Under the pieces are notes generated by a model. That model saw nothing but the letters and a program-made list of their open reading frames with translations. It searched no databases and was not told where the DNA came from. Positions 23,268 to 34,850 of a stretch of 64,000 bases of DNA are shown here, one piece after another. Both the position numbers and the translations under genes were made by a program. Origin of the DNA: Lateolabrax maculatus (Eukaryota; Chordata; Actinopteri; Acropomatiformes; Lateolabracidae); the NCBI GenBank assembly GCA_031216445.1, contig CM062206.1, positions 6,022,001 through 6,086,000 on the forward strand, given 5' to 3'. Positions within the stretch are counted from its first letter, which is position 1. Every line of letters starts with the position of its first letter.

Positions 23268-24240
23268 AGTTTTTTGTGTGTTGTTCTTTTTTTTTTTTTT
23301 TTTTGTCGGTGGTGTGTTTGTCAGTGTATTCTATCAGCGCTCGGATGTGTTTTTGTCATATAGTAATTCACGCCCTGGGAAATGAAATGACTGTGTGTGT
23401 GCTGCAGTATCGGGCTGTTCTACTCCCAGGAAACCAACGACGTGTCCGGCGCTATCCAGAATCTTGCCATTATTTGTGTCCAGCAGTGGGATCGGGTGTT
23501 CCCTAAATTAAAAGCCTTTCCATCGGACTAACAAAAAGCGTATCCATCTGTAACGGCGCCTTCTTTCCCTGTGAACTGGACACAAGGCGGCTTAGCAACA
23601 AACCGAGAAAAAACAAAAACAAAAACCAAAAAAAAAAAAAAAAAAAAACGAAGATGCCAAATGGTTATCCTGAGTACTTACAGACAAAAATCCGTGATTT
23701 TTTTTGGGTGGGAGGCAGTTCTCTGGAGAGGCTGGATGCGCTTTGTTCGCCTACTCTGGCAGAGACGATCCATACGCAGAGGGCATGGTGGGGTACCCGA
23801 GCTCGTCGCATCAAAATAAAGCCACAGACAAAACAAAACAAACCCAAAGAGGCGAGGAGGAAGCGCCGAGCTCGCAGGCGTGGTTATTAATTGGAGGTGA
23901 GAGCGAAAGATGGCCCTGTCGCGCTCAACGGTGAAGTGCGCTTCAGCAGGTGAGACAACCCTCTGCGTAAAAGCTGCCATTCGGTCATCCAGCCAAACCT
24001 CCCTCCCTCCCTCCCTCTCTCTCTCCCTCCCTCCTCCTCCTCCTCCTCCTCTGTAGGGCAGTTGTTTTGCTCGGTTGTCTTAAAGAAGCCGCAGCTTTCT
24101 TTATTCTCTGCAGCTTTTTCTGGGATTAAACGGGAGGTTTTGTGCCTTTTAGTGGCGCTCCAGGCTCGGGTCAAGCGGTGTCCGAGCCGTGTCGCCTCAG
24201 TACTGGTTCAAGTGTTAGAAATACTGAATAAGGCAAATCA
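23268..24240 (-). promoter_or_regulatory. tlx2: TLX 5' flank / promoter region
   Basis: CpG-enriched sequence lies directly upstream of the TLX ATG, with no TATA box seen near the gene. Two homopolymer tracts (T at about 23,288-23,304 and A at about 23,628-23,648) and a pyrimidine tract at 23,999-24,051 interrupt it. Open frames on both strands here are side effects of GC content. The transcription start is not identifiable by eye. Confidence 0.55.
23999..24051. repeat. CCCT/CT/CTC pyrimidine tract upstream of TLX
   Basis: A pure polypyrimidine strand of CCCT units, then CT units, then CTC units. On the TLX strand it is a GGA/GGGA-rich polypurine tract about 730 bases 5' of the ATG, able in principle to form H-DNA or G-quadruplex. 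Confidence 0.9.
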
Positions 24241-25284
24241 TTTCATTCATTCATTCAAGGTCAATCATTGAAAGAAAAAGATTAAAATATCAGAACAGGT
24301 AGATTTTAACAGGAAAAGGGGAAATTTCAGCTTTCTTTTGCCTTTGATTTATTGGTTGTTGAATTGTTATGGTGGGCCTTTATTAATCTGTCGATGTAAA
24401 TCTTCATTTTGATGTTTTTTTGTGCCCATCTATTCTCTTAGACTTCGTATTAGATTTGCTATTTTGTGGATATTTGATCCAAAAATGTTTAAAATGTAAG
24501 CTCAGAGTGAAGCAGTGGCTCACAGCCTTTACATCTGGAGAATCCTCCGTGATAAGATTTAGTCTGGGACCTCTCTGGCCCCTGAGGAGGCTCCTGCTGT
24601 TGGACACGCTTCGGTACAAACTTGACAGCAGGTGAACACTCGCTTTTCAAGCAATGAGACATGAGTGTTTTATTTTTCGTGTGTGTCCGCAATTAAACCA
24701 GCCACACATTAACCCATTAAGCTGTGAAACTCGTCCGAGGACCTCCAGAGTTTCCGGGTAGCCCAGTTAAGGGACCAACAATACTGGGACCAATGATCAC
24801 TGAGCGGATGGCAACATGCTGGAGAACAGGCCTGAACTGTTTCCCCTTATTTTCTAAAGGCAGGTCACATCAGAATACTATTTCCTACAAGACACAACAA
24901 ACACTGGACCAGATTTATGTGTGTGAGAGAGAGAAGCAATAATCTGTTGCACTGTTACACGCAATGAAGCCATTAATCAGCTGTTATTGACGGGAAGCGT
25001 GCAGAGTACAGGCCTGATTTAAAGGCACTGATCGGCCCATCCCAACCTACATTATCCCAAAGTAATGAAATGTAAACCAACCGTAAGCGATATTCAGCCT
25101 GTATGGGAAACAGCATATAGACCCAGGAGTAAAATAAAGGCTTTACATCTGCAAAGGAAGAAATGTAGAGAAAAAGTACACAGATAGATAGATAGATAGA
25201 TGGATAATTAACCAAAATACAAGCAGCTGGAGTCAGATCATGGAGCCAAATGTGAAAACGCGGCGTTGCTGATTTGCACAAATT
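24241..25284. other. gene-free stretch upstream of TLX
   Basis: No gene is supported. A (GATA)n tract lies at 25,182-25,202 and short open frames look random. Confidence 0.5.
25182..25202. repeat. (GATA)n microsatellite
   Basis: About five GATA units. Confidence 0.95.
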
Positions 25285-25720
25285 ATTTAACCTTTCTTCG
25301 CCCGAAGCGACGCGGATCGCCAGGGTCTCAATTCAATAAAGATGAAAAATGGCTCATAATAAAACCGCGACACGGGGAAAAACGAATTTAATATATCACC
25401 GTTTTATTACGCACTTATTTCACTTTCCGTGCGAATAAAGATATCTCTCAACTGCACAAGGTGGCTAGAGGGAAGCATAAAAATCAATTGTGTGAATTCA
25501 AAGCCATATCAATAACGGCGCGGGGACGAGAACAGTGCGAGAGGCTGCTATTAGGCCTGTTTATATTTGCGCGTTACAATCAAATGAATAGGGACGAGAG
25601 GATGCACTGAGCCTCAGATCGGCTTACTGACAAGGTAATTGGCCGTTTATGCAAAACCAGGGAGATCTATGGGCCGGAAGGCGGAAAATAACGTTGGGGT
25701 AACGCATGTGTCTCCCAACG
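25285..25720. promoter_or_regulatory. candidate upstream enhancer of TLX
   Basis: A region about 2 kb upstream of the TLX ATG with many retained CpGs (CGAAGCGACGCGGATCGCC, CGGCGCGGGGACGAG) mixed with homeobox-type AT sites (CCGTTTTATTACGCAC, AATTTAATATA, GGTAATTGG). It has no consistent reading frame. This composition is common in developmental non-coding elements; conservation was not tested. Confidence 0.35.
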
Positions 25721-27569
25721 TCGGTGATGTCAGCAGCAGGGATGTGATGTGTGCCTGTGCGTCACCTTTAAACCCAGATGTTTACGCGCACACACCAACA
25801 CAGGGGTTCCCAAACTGTGAGTCGTGGACACGCAGTGGCACAGACGAGCAGGTAAAAGGTGTGTAAGACTTCAGGATTCACAAAACTGACACATCGTTCT
25901 CCCAAGTGTTGGTCAATCAGGGGAGTTAGTGTTCGGTTCTTTCATGGCACAGTTCATCTGTTATACTGTGTTACTGTATATTTGAATTAATATTAGGTTT
26001 TTCCATCATGTTTAGTTGTTGGGGTGTTGCCTCCACTTTACACTCGTTTTACTGTGCAGTATAAGTGTGTAAATGTATATTCTGAATAAATAATTTACTC
26101 ATGCTGTTGATTTTTTACACTGCACAGGGTTAATTTAGCTTGTCTTTTTATTATTTTTAATGTAGGGAATTCCCAAATCTTTTTCCCATATCAAAGACCT
26201 AAAGTGTTCACATGTTAGTCCAGGCTGCCCCCAGCCCAAGTCACTGTGAAATGTTCCTCGTCAGTTTTATTTTGGAGTTGCATGATTCTCTATCATAGTT
26301 ATAGATGAAGCACGACAGGACATTCATCACTCTTCTCTATACATTCTTTAACTGGGCCAACATTTAGTCAGTGAGATCAGTGAAATTAACATTCTTCAGT
26401 TTCTTTACTGAAACATCTACTGTGTTGATTTATGATACTAATTTGTAACTGTTAAAGCAGTAAAAGTAATATGTCTTCCCTGTGCCAAAAGACCTTATCA
26501 ACCCAAAAAACAAGCTAGTTTTTAATCTATTTTATATATTTTTAAAAATTAATTGGTTTCCTTGGGCAGTGGGTTATTTATTACATTTGACCAAACTAAG
26601 ACTCTTATAGGTTTTTAAAGATCAGATTTTTTATTTTTATTTTTTTACTAATTTCATACTAAAATTCCCAAATATTCCAAAATTTAAAAATATTAAGTGT
26701 GTGTCCCAGATTTGTGGAACTTTATTGGATGACGTCTGACGACACAAAGCAGGAGAAATCCTGCTCCTGCTGCTCAAACCTTCTCAGTGCGCGTCCTGTT
26801 CACATGAGGCGAGGCCCTGCATGAGGCTCTCTGCCAACATGTTGAACACAAAGGCAAAACTGTAAACCTCTGATCATCAGGAGCAATATCACAGCTCTCT
26901 TTATTGAGCCTGACAACCCGAGCTTACTCAACAAGACACCAAGTGTCTCGTTTCATTATTCTCAACAATTTAGGCCATTCACATGTGATTAGTTCCCAAG
27001 AGCTGCTGTTACCATGAAGCATAAGGGAATTAAAATGATTTTAAAAAGTTATCTGATTTTCTAATGTGCATTTTGGGACTCTTCAGACTGATACGTCACA
27101 TTTAACTCCATTAAATGTATCTTCTGATGATCTGTTTTCAGTTTACATTTGTACTTATGCAGGCGAGCAGAACCAAAATAATTCTCAAATGATTCAGTGT
27201 TTTTATTGAAGCTACAAAGGAACAATCCATATTCATCCAGTTTCTACAATTAAAATGTTTTTGGTTTTCCACATGTTTTGGTGACTGTCTCCTTTCGAGC
27301 CCAAACAGAGAATTAATTGGCATAATATTCAGCCAAATGACATATCATTCATATTATTTTGTAGGAACTGATGATGCTGCCTGTTTTCCTGCTCTAAATG
27401 CTCCTTGAAGTATCTTCATTAGGCCACTTTTTCTCTATTCTTAGACATCTCTCTATCTGCTGCAGCAATGACCCAGTTGTCCCACAAGGATCATTAAAAT
27501 TTTATCTAATAAGCTATAGCTGCTAAACATGAGGGAATTTAAATTATTATTTAAAAAAAATAAAGATCC
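25721..27569. other. gene-free AT-rich stretch
   Basis: I see nothing I can name. CG-poor with poly-T patches near 26,620-26,645. Confidence 0.5.
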
Positions 27570-28020
27570 CTGACTTATTATGGGCTGCCACTATAAAACT
27601 AGTTATAGAAGAGGGCCAATCGGAGGTCTGCCTATAGGTTTTAAATGCAAACGTGACATGATGCTGTGCTGGATTGTAATCAGCAATTTTACTAATGCAA
27701 TAAAACTGCATTGCCAATTAAGGTCCCCTCCCCCCCCCCCCATCTCACACACACACACACACACACGCACACACACGCCCTCTCCCTCTCTCTCAATATG
27801 AAAGCCCCTCGCTGGCTTTGCCCAAAGGCGTTGTCTATGGTTGCCGGCTGTGCGTGATGAATCGTTATCTCCAGGCCATGCTGCTCGTCTGGGTAATAAA
27901 GTACCAGCAAAGCGGAGACAAAAGGAATTTGTCACAGTTGCCTCGCCGATATATTAGCGACCTACTGGTCGGTTTACCTTTCATTTGGGGGGCCAGGGGC
28001 CTGCACACCAAATTAAAATG
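27570..28020. promoter_or_regulatory. candidate non-coding regulatory element, split by a CA repeat
   Basis: Two blocks of complex sequence flank a C run and CA repeat (27,730-27,777). The left block has GGATTGTAATCAGC, ACTAATGCAATAAAA (octamer-like) and TGCCAATTAAGG. The right block has GTGATGAATCGTTAT, GGTAATAAAG and ATATTAGCGACC. No reading frame is shared across them. Regulatory role is inferred. Confidence 0.35.
27730..27777. repeat. C(12) run and (CA)n microsatellite
   Basis: A 12-base C run, then ATCT, then CA units with one CG interruption. Confidence 0.95.
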
Positions 28021-28469
28021 AACAGAAAAAAATAAGGAGGTGCGCATGTAGCGTTAAGTGATGAGCCAGGAGAGGTTTGGTTTAGGAGCTGGAACAGGCC
28101 GTTTGAAAACAGGAAGGATGAGTCGACCTCCTCCTGGGCCTAAAAAAAACACAGCACACCGCTGTAACTACGAGTCTACTACCAGTCACTTCATGCTGCT
28201 TTACTTTCCAGTTAATGGACGCGTGAAGCCGCAGTTTGTCTCAGCCAGCTTTGACGCACACACGCAGGTGCGCAGACGTCCTCAGCCGGTCAGACCTGTG
28301 GATCCGTGACTAGTTTAAAAGCATGAAACACAGCCTGTAATCAAATATTTGATTTAAACAGTAATATTATTTAGAGAAGGTTACACACACCTCTGCTAAC
28401 AGAATATTTATGTTATCTTAAAGATGTTTTATTATTATAAATACAAGATTATATGCAGGGACTATTACT

Positions 28470-28626
28470 ATTACTATATGGATAAGGTAGTCTGTATGTA
28501 CTTAAATGTACTTAAAGTATCAAAAGTAAAAGTACTCATTATGCAATACTCCCTGTGTGTGTGTGTGTGTGTGTGTTTATATATATATATATATATATAT
28601 ACTTACACATGGAATATATAATAATG

Positions 28627-28669
<43 letters not shown>

Positions 28670-28952
28670 TGTATTATTATTAGTATTATTGATATTATTT
28701 ATGCACTCATGTGTGAGTAGTATTTTAATGCTGGGATGGACCAATGTTAAATATTATATTGTATATAAATTATCTTATTCAGCAAAGTAATGAGTAACTA
28801 TAGCTGTCATATAAATATAGTGGAACAAAAAGCACAATATTTTCCTCTGAAATGTTGTGGAGTAGAAGTAGCATTAAGTGGAGATCCTCAGGTAAACTAC
28901 AAGTACGTCAGAATTGTACTTAGTACTTGAGTAAATATTCTTTCCACCCCTG
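28470..28952. mobile_element. non-autonomous dispersed repeat common in teleosts, carrying nested microsatellites
   Basis: The left part has TATCAAAAGTAAAAGTACTC followed by ATTATGCA. The right part has AGTAACTATAGCTGTCA, CCTCTGAAATGTTGTGGAG, AATTGTACTTAGTACTTGAG and the terminal TTTCCACCCCTGG. I recognise this pattern of repeated ACTT/AAGTA as a very abundant short interspersed fish element ending in a CCA(C)CCCTGG-type terminus. The matching left terminus is absent, so the copy looks 5'-truncated. The middle is expanded by TG, TA and TAA microsatellites. The class (likely a DNA-element derivative) is not certain. Confidence 0.65.
28554..28668. repeat. compound (TG)n-(AT)n-(TAA)n microsatellite
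   Basis: TG units at 28,554-28,576, AT units to 28,600 and TAA units at 28,628-28,668, all inside the dispersed repeat. Confidence 0.95.
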
Positions 28953-31261
28953 GCGAAGCGCAGTGTTATCAGTGTTATCATTATGAAGATGATTACTGCT
29001 GTTGCTGATGTCTTTAATATTGTTAGACGTTGTTTTGTGTCATTAGTTTGTGTAAAGCCTCTTTGTTATTGGTCATTGGGGTTTTTCCACAGTTCATCAT
29101 GGAAAACGTTTCCTTACACTTGGTGTTCTCTAATTGTTTCTGTAAAGAGAGATGAGGAGATGAAGAGAAAACACTTAGAAAGAAACAAAGTATCTGCTTC
29201 TCATTTGTGTAACCTGTGTGCAGTGATGTGACGATGCAAAAACCAACCTCGTTCCATCATCGGACAATTTTTAATGATTGTTATTACTATTTTCCCCTTC
29301 TAGTTCAAGAACTATTTGGTAACAAGAGATTTGGCCTGAATTTGCTGAAACAGGAAAACAAATTGACATTTAATCCCAAAATATGAATGTACATCAGCAA
29401 AAATGGACGTGCATGGTTAAACTCCTTTACATGCTGTCAACTGGTTGTTTGTGGAGTCTTGTCCAAATTTTGTGTAAAAAAAGAAAAAACTGGCAAAAAG
29501 CACCCCAGACTGTAGGGGCGTCTGATAATGGATGTCTAGCCGCTAAGTTGTCCGATAACGGACGCATTTAAATTGACAGCTGAAATGATCCCAGACCTGG
29601 GGAGGAAAATAAAAAAAAAAGCTGCCTCTGCAATCAAGGATGTCGGAGATTAGTGTGACGAAGCCTGTCATCCTCCTCCCTCACAGGCCCTGTTTGGCTC
29701 TCTGCTGCTATTAGGTTGAATTTCAGAGGATACACCCAGAGAAAACAGGGTTCAGTGGTCAGGGGAGGGGGCCTGCTCGACCTGTAAACTCCAGGAACTG
29801 CTGGATAACAAAGCTTGCTTCACAGTGCCACCACCACCCCACAAAACCCCAAATGTTTTTCATTTGAGACTTTTTATCCATCATTTGGTTGCGTAACTGT
29901 GGAACTAATGGTTCAGTTTTGTCTTCTGTAAAGAAGATTCTGGTGGGAAAATAGTTTTATTTATTATTGTTGATTATTGAGACATACCTCAGTGTGTTAT
30001 TGACCAGGAAGAACTACTTTTTGTGCTGTCACCTTGGTACTAAGACATAAAATCAATACCGGGGTCATATAAACAGGCTTAAACAACAATTTCTGATGAC
30101 CACTGTGCTGCACTATATAGTAGCATATGATTGTCTCTTTGTGGTTGTGTTGCCTGTAGTGGTTCTACAACTTTACAAACCTTTTTTACTAAGAGTGTGA
30201 ACGCCGGGGTTCACCAAAAATCTTTGTAAACAAACACAAGTACATCTGTTGTTGCACAGTTTGTTGCCAAACACTTTTATAACCTTGATGAGGGCGGAGT
30301 AGCCAAAAAAATATTTCCGGAAATAAATGCATGAGGAAGAGTTCTGGATAATTCATCGGTCTTCAGTTCGGCTTCTGTTTCAACAAGTTTGCACTAAAAC
30401 AGTCAGAATCTGAATGAGGTCCTATTAAAGTAGAAGAACCGTTTGGTGGTTCTGAAACCTTCAGAATATAATTTGCTACAGTAAAGAAATCTCACACGAA
30501 GTTTGGACTCATTTAGAGTTTTCAGCTGAAATGTAAGAGGTTAATCAAAACCTTGAGCAGTTATTAAACGTGACGCTAATGCCCAAAAATCAACCACTTA
30601 AAAATAAACCACTTATTTAGAAGCAAAAACCAAAATAAATAAATAAATATAAATGTGTTAAAAAGACTGTAGGAACTGTTACTTTCCTTTAAATGTCATA
30701 AGAACATGTTACACATTATCACCAGTGAGTTTCTTCTGCATGCTGCCAACCTAGAGAGAACCATCATGTGAGCTGCTGCAGCCTGGGAAACCTCTTTTCT
30801 TCAGGGTGTACAACAACCAGGGCTCTGTGATGGAAGAAGAATCCCCCCTCTGTAACCTCCAGGATCTTTTTTGCTCAGAGTGTAGGGCTCTGCTTTGCAC
30901 TGAAAACCCCTTCCTAAAGAACCATCCTGCACCGTGGAACCCTTTTTGCTGAGAGTGTGGAATTACATTATTCTGCATTTGGAGGGTTCAGTCCTTGACT
31001 CTTCGCCTCCCCTCAGGGGAAAACCTGGCGCCTCCTGCCCGGATCAGACGACTCAAAACTGGACGGAGTGGAAAGGAGGAGAGGGGTTGAGAGGAGGAGG
31101 AGGGGGGGAGAAAAAACAGTGAAAAAAGAGAGGAGAAATCGCTGAAATGCAGGCTGGGGACTGGGAGGATGAAGGGATGTCATGTTTCTGCACTGAGCGT
31201 CACAGGCCTCACAGGCGGCAAGAGAGCAGGTAATTTATTTTACAAATATTGATCTGATAGC

Positions 31262-31262
<1 letters not shown>

Positions 31263-31322
<60 letters not shown>
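31263..31322. repeat. (ATT)n-(GTT)n microsatellite
   Basis: About ten ATT units pass directly into about ten GTT units. Confidence 0.96.
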
Positions 31323-31874
31323 CAGACTTGGTTAAAATAAAAATAAAAATAGTGTTTCATCTCTAACTTTTTCCCCCTTGTGAGTTGCGTCTATTTAGAA
31401 AAATAAAAACAAACAAAAAAAATGGACACAGAAAAGTTAAATAAATCCGTCATTTCATTACTGGAAGTCAGATTTCTCGACTTCATCTTTTCCTCTTTTC
31501 CTTTTAAATGCAAACCGATTCATTTCGCTCTTCCCAGCTGTTTGCCTCAGATAAACCTATCGATTAGACATCAGTTAGATTCCTGGCCAGGGCTTTATTG
31601 AGTAAGTTGGTGAACCTTAAAGTGAATTACAGGAACTGCTCTGCCCCTCCGGTGAACTATTTAGTTGAATCTAATTTACTTTGATAAAGACCATCTATTT
31701 TATTTACTCTGATCGCCATTTTCATCGGGGGTTTATTGTAAGACTGGGAGGGCTGAGAGGAGAGTTTGTGGAGGACTTTTGGAGAGGAAAGGATCACGGA
31801 TTTAGCTTCTGATAGTAGATTTAAACTGACGACTGTGATCTGTCAAGTTTCTGTATAGAAAAAAAACCTACACA

Positions 31875-31880
31875 TTGTTG

Positions 31881-31911
<31 letters not shown>
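31875..31911. repeat. (GTT)n-(ATT)n microsatellite
   Basis: Three GTT units pass into about nine ATT/TTA units. The same two units occur in the 31,263 tract in the opposite order. Confidence 0.95.
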
Positions 31912-34263
31912 GGTTGTTGTCATTACTATTGAAATTATTATTAAAATTTTGCAACAGATGTTAAGTCATTTATATCTGTCATAAAGCCATTCATATTTTC
32001 TCAATCGATACTCTTTAACCAATCAATATCATCTACAAACTAACCTTCATGGGTTTCAATTTCTCTTTTGTCCATAGGACTCACGAAAATCAACAATTTC
32101 GTCCAGAGCTGCACAGCTGCTGCCAGATGCACCATTACAGGGACATTTATTTTATTATTTTTGGGTTAATCAGGAACTTCAGAGCACTTCCTGCTTTGTT
32201 ATTAAATATAAATATACTGTAGCTTTTTTTACCGACCAGTTATGGTGTTTTCTGGAGAACATAGTCTCATTCATTATACATGAATTCATATCTGCCACCT
32301 CCAATAATCCAAAATTAATATTTCACGTTATCGTGCGTATTTTTGCATGGATATTTTGGTATAACCAAACATTAAAACATTTGATTTAGCCTAATGCAGC
32401 CAACAAAGACAAAATCTTAGCTGATCATCATAACATATATATATATATATTTATTGTAATTTTTCATTTAGAAATATCTTTGTCGACACAGCACCAGCTT
32501 TGCGCAAATTGCTATGATACATTTAAATAAATACATAAATAAAAATCATAGGAGCGTAAAACTGCGACAAATCTCCACCGGATCCATAGAAACAAACATT
32601 GGCTGCAGAGTGTGTTTGTCCTCCTCTCCATCCCTGAGTCCACCGGGCTGCTTTAAGAGCCTGTTGTACACATGCGTCGTATTTAAGTGTAATTGGCCGT
32701 ATCATTGGCTTTTGTCCTGTTTACAAAGCGGGCAACAGGAGCGGTAATTTAATTTCCTCCGCCGCAGTGAAGAGCCACCAGCCGCCTGTCAGGCCGGGCT
32801 CAGCCTCCCCGGCCCCGGGCAGCGGGCGGGGGACTGGCCCCGGGCGACTCTGCGGAGGGAGGAGGGCGACATCTGCCTCCCAATAAAAGTGCACATGAAT
32901 GATATCCTGGGACGTAATGGAGGGTAAACCCACTCCTGTCTCAGAGAGTTAGCTGAGATAAATCTATAATTTAATACTGTTAAGTATTAATAAGTAGGAT
33001 AATCATTAATGAAGAGGCAAATTGAAGTTTTATCCCTCATCCGCATCATATTCTGTTCATGTATGTTCTTAAAACTTCCATTAAGTCATATTATGTGTAA
33101 TTTTTGTGTTTAGTTTTATTGTGTTTAAATGGGTTTAAATTTTAAAAACAATACTGTCAAAATTGTATATTTATTTACAAATATTTTTTTGCACCAGTTT
33201 TATTTTACTGTTGTTTTAATTTGCTGCAGCAAAGATCTCAACTCTCCATGGGGATCAATTAAGGTCCATTTTATCCTATTGGTGGGGGGAAAAAAAGACA
33301 AATAAACAATTTTCAGAAAATAGCTTGGGTGATTTTTGTACGGCTATTTAGGTGATGATGATGAGCGACTGCAGGTCATACATTTTAATCTCCTTTAAGG
33401 GCCAAGAGACTTGCAAAGCTAAATTCATAGACCACATTCATGCAGCCACATTATATGAATGAGCATCAAATCATCACAGGGATGTGGAGTCAGAGTAGAT
33501 GGAGAATTATAGAGTTATGTTTTTAATGATGATCACCAACTAGCATTTATCTCCCTTTTCATTAACACCACAGATGGATTTTTATTTATTTTTTAAAAAC
33601 ATTTTATGGTGGAGGTGCTGCATTATTTAGAGAATGAAGGGAGAAACAGGAAGAGAGTTGTAAGAGAAAATGACAGCAGCCTTTTAAAACTGAAGCCCTG
33701 TTAAAATGAAAGCAGTGCTGACAGTGTGTTACCAGTGGGTCATCTATTCTTTAGGAAGTGGAACATACTGGATTCAGTCTCCAGGTTTATCACCATATCA
33801 ACATAAACGTGAGCAGCAGGGCTGTAATGGTGTGAATGGAAGTTGGTGACATTTATAAGACAATGGGAAAATAAATAATAAAGGAGAGCTTAATAATATT
33901 TTCAGAAAGGTCTAAATTTGTGCTTTCCCCCCTTTGTTTCGGGGTATTTATCCTCTAATATAACTACAAACCTGGTTATGTCCAAAATCAATGAACTACA
34001 ATTTAAAAAAAGGCTTTCCTCAATATTCAAAACTCAACATCACAAAGAAATATGCTGTTTGTTTTTTTTTTAGGTCATTTGATCTCTTGAGGGGAAAACA
34101 CTTGAAAACCTTTTTATAGACTGAATCATTGCTCAGGTTCCAGAGATCGAATAATGAGTTTAAGGTTGAATTTATTTGCAACATGAAGGAAAAAACAGGC
34201 TTTTGTAAATTAACTCTTTAATGGCATCGTGCACATCTGAAGAAGAATGAAACATGTACTGAG

Positions 34264-34310
34264 CTGTGTGTGTGTTTGTGTGTGTGTTTGTGTGTGTTTA
34301 CTAGACCAGA

Positions 34311-34376
<66 letters not shown>
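34264..34376. repeat. (GT)n tract followed by (GA)n tract
   Basis: GT-rich units at 34,264-34,299 and about 62 bases of GA at 34,315-34,376 with one GGG interruption. A short unique spacer separates them. Confidence 0.95.
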
Positions 34377-34382
<6 letters not shown>

Positions 34383-34529
34383 CATTAGGCCTGAGGGCGC
34401 ATCATTATTAGAGAGCCTGGCTTCCTTCCCTCCCTCTCTCCCTCTCTCCCTCTCATCCAATCACCGGGGCGGTGGAAGGACAAACAGGGCCGACCGTCGT
34501 ACAGCAGTGCGGGGCAGTGCAGTGCAGCT

Positions 34530-34850
34530 CCTGCTCTCTAATCACGCCATGATACAATGCAATATTCCTCTGCAAAATATTCCCACATAAATTCATTTCA
34601 CGACCCATTAAAGATACGGCGGGTGAGATCATTTACATCACCGTGTCCCAGTACAATACAGCACGATGCCGGCGTTTACAACGCCGCCAAATGTGCCAAG
34701 TCCCCCCGGTTGAACGGCAACCTGGTAGGCATTAACTCAACATAATGTCTCACAAATTAAAGTATTGCTGGGGCTACCACCGCGGCGTCAGATAAATGTG
34801 CTCTATTAGGAGGCCCCAAGCTGTGAGCAAAACAATTGATTGCTTGTTTG
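34530..34850. promoter_or_regulatory. candidate distal enhancer
   Basis: Dense non-repetitive sequence with CpG (GATACGGCGGGTGAG, GATGCCGGCGTTTAC) and many homeobox-like cores (CATTAAAGATAC, GGCATTAACTC, AAATTAAAG, AACAATTGATTG). It is unlike the simple-repeat sequence on either side and not coding in any clear frame. It lies about 11 kb upstream of the TLX start. Confidence 0.35.

Larger units (their letters stand above)
28953..34263. other. gene-free stretch
   Basis: No gene is supported. It contains ATT/GTT microsatellites (31,263-31,322 and 31,875-31,911), a short AT repeat near 32,433-32,450 and a GC-rich patch at about 32,755-32,880 followed by AT-rich sequence. The GC-rich patch has no recognisable reading frame. 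Confidence 0.5.

Noticed and set aside
22878..23363. Plus-strand open frame of 161 codons over TLX exon 1
   Set aside because: It is an antisense shadow of the GC-rich TLX coding sequence (Arg/Gly/Val-rich) and runs into the poly-T tract.
34315..34376. Repeat array considered as a CRISPR-like or satellite array
   Set aside because: It is a plain GA dinucleotide repeat without spacers.
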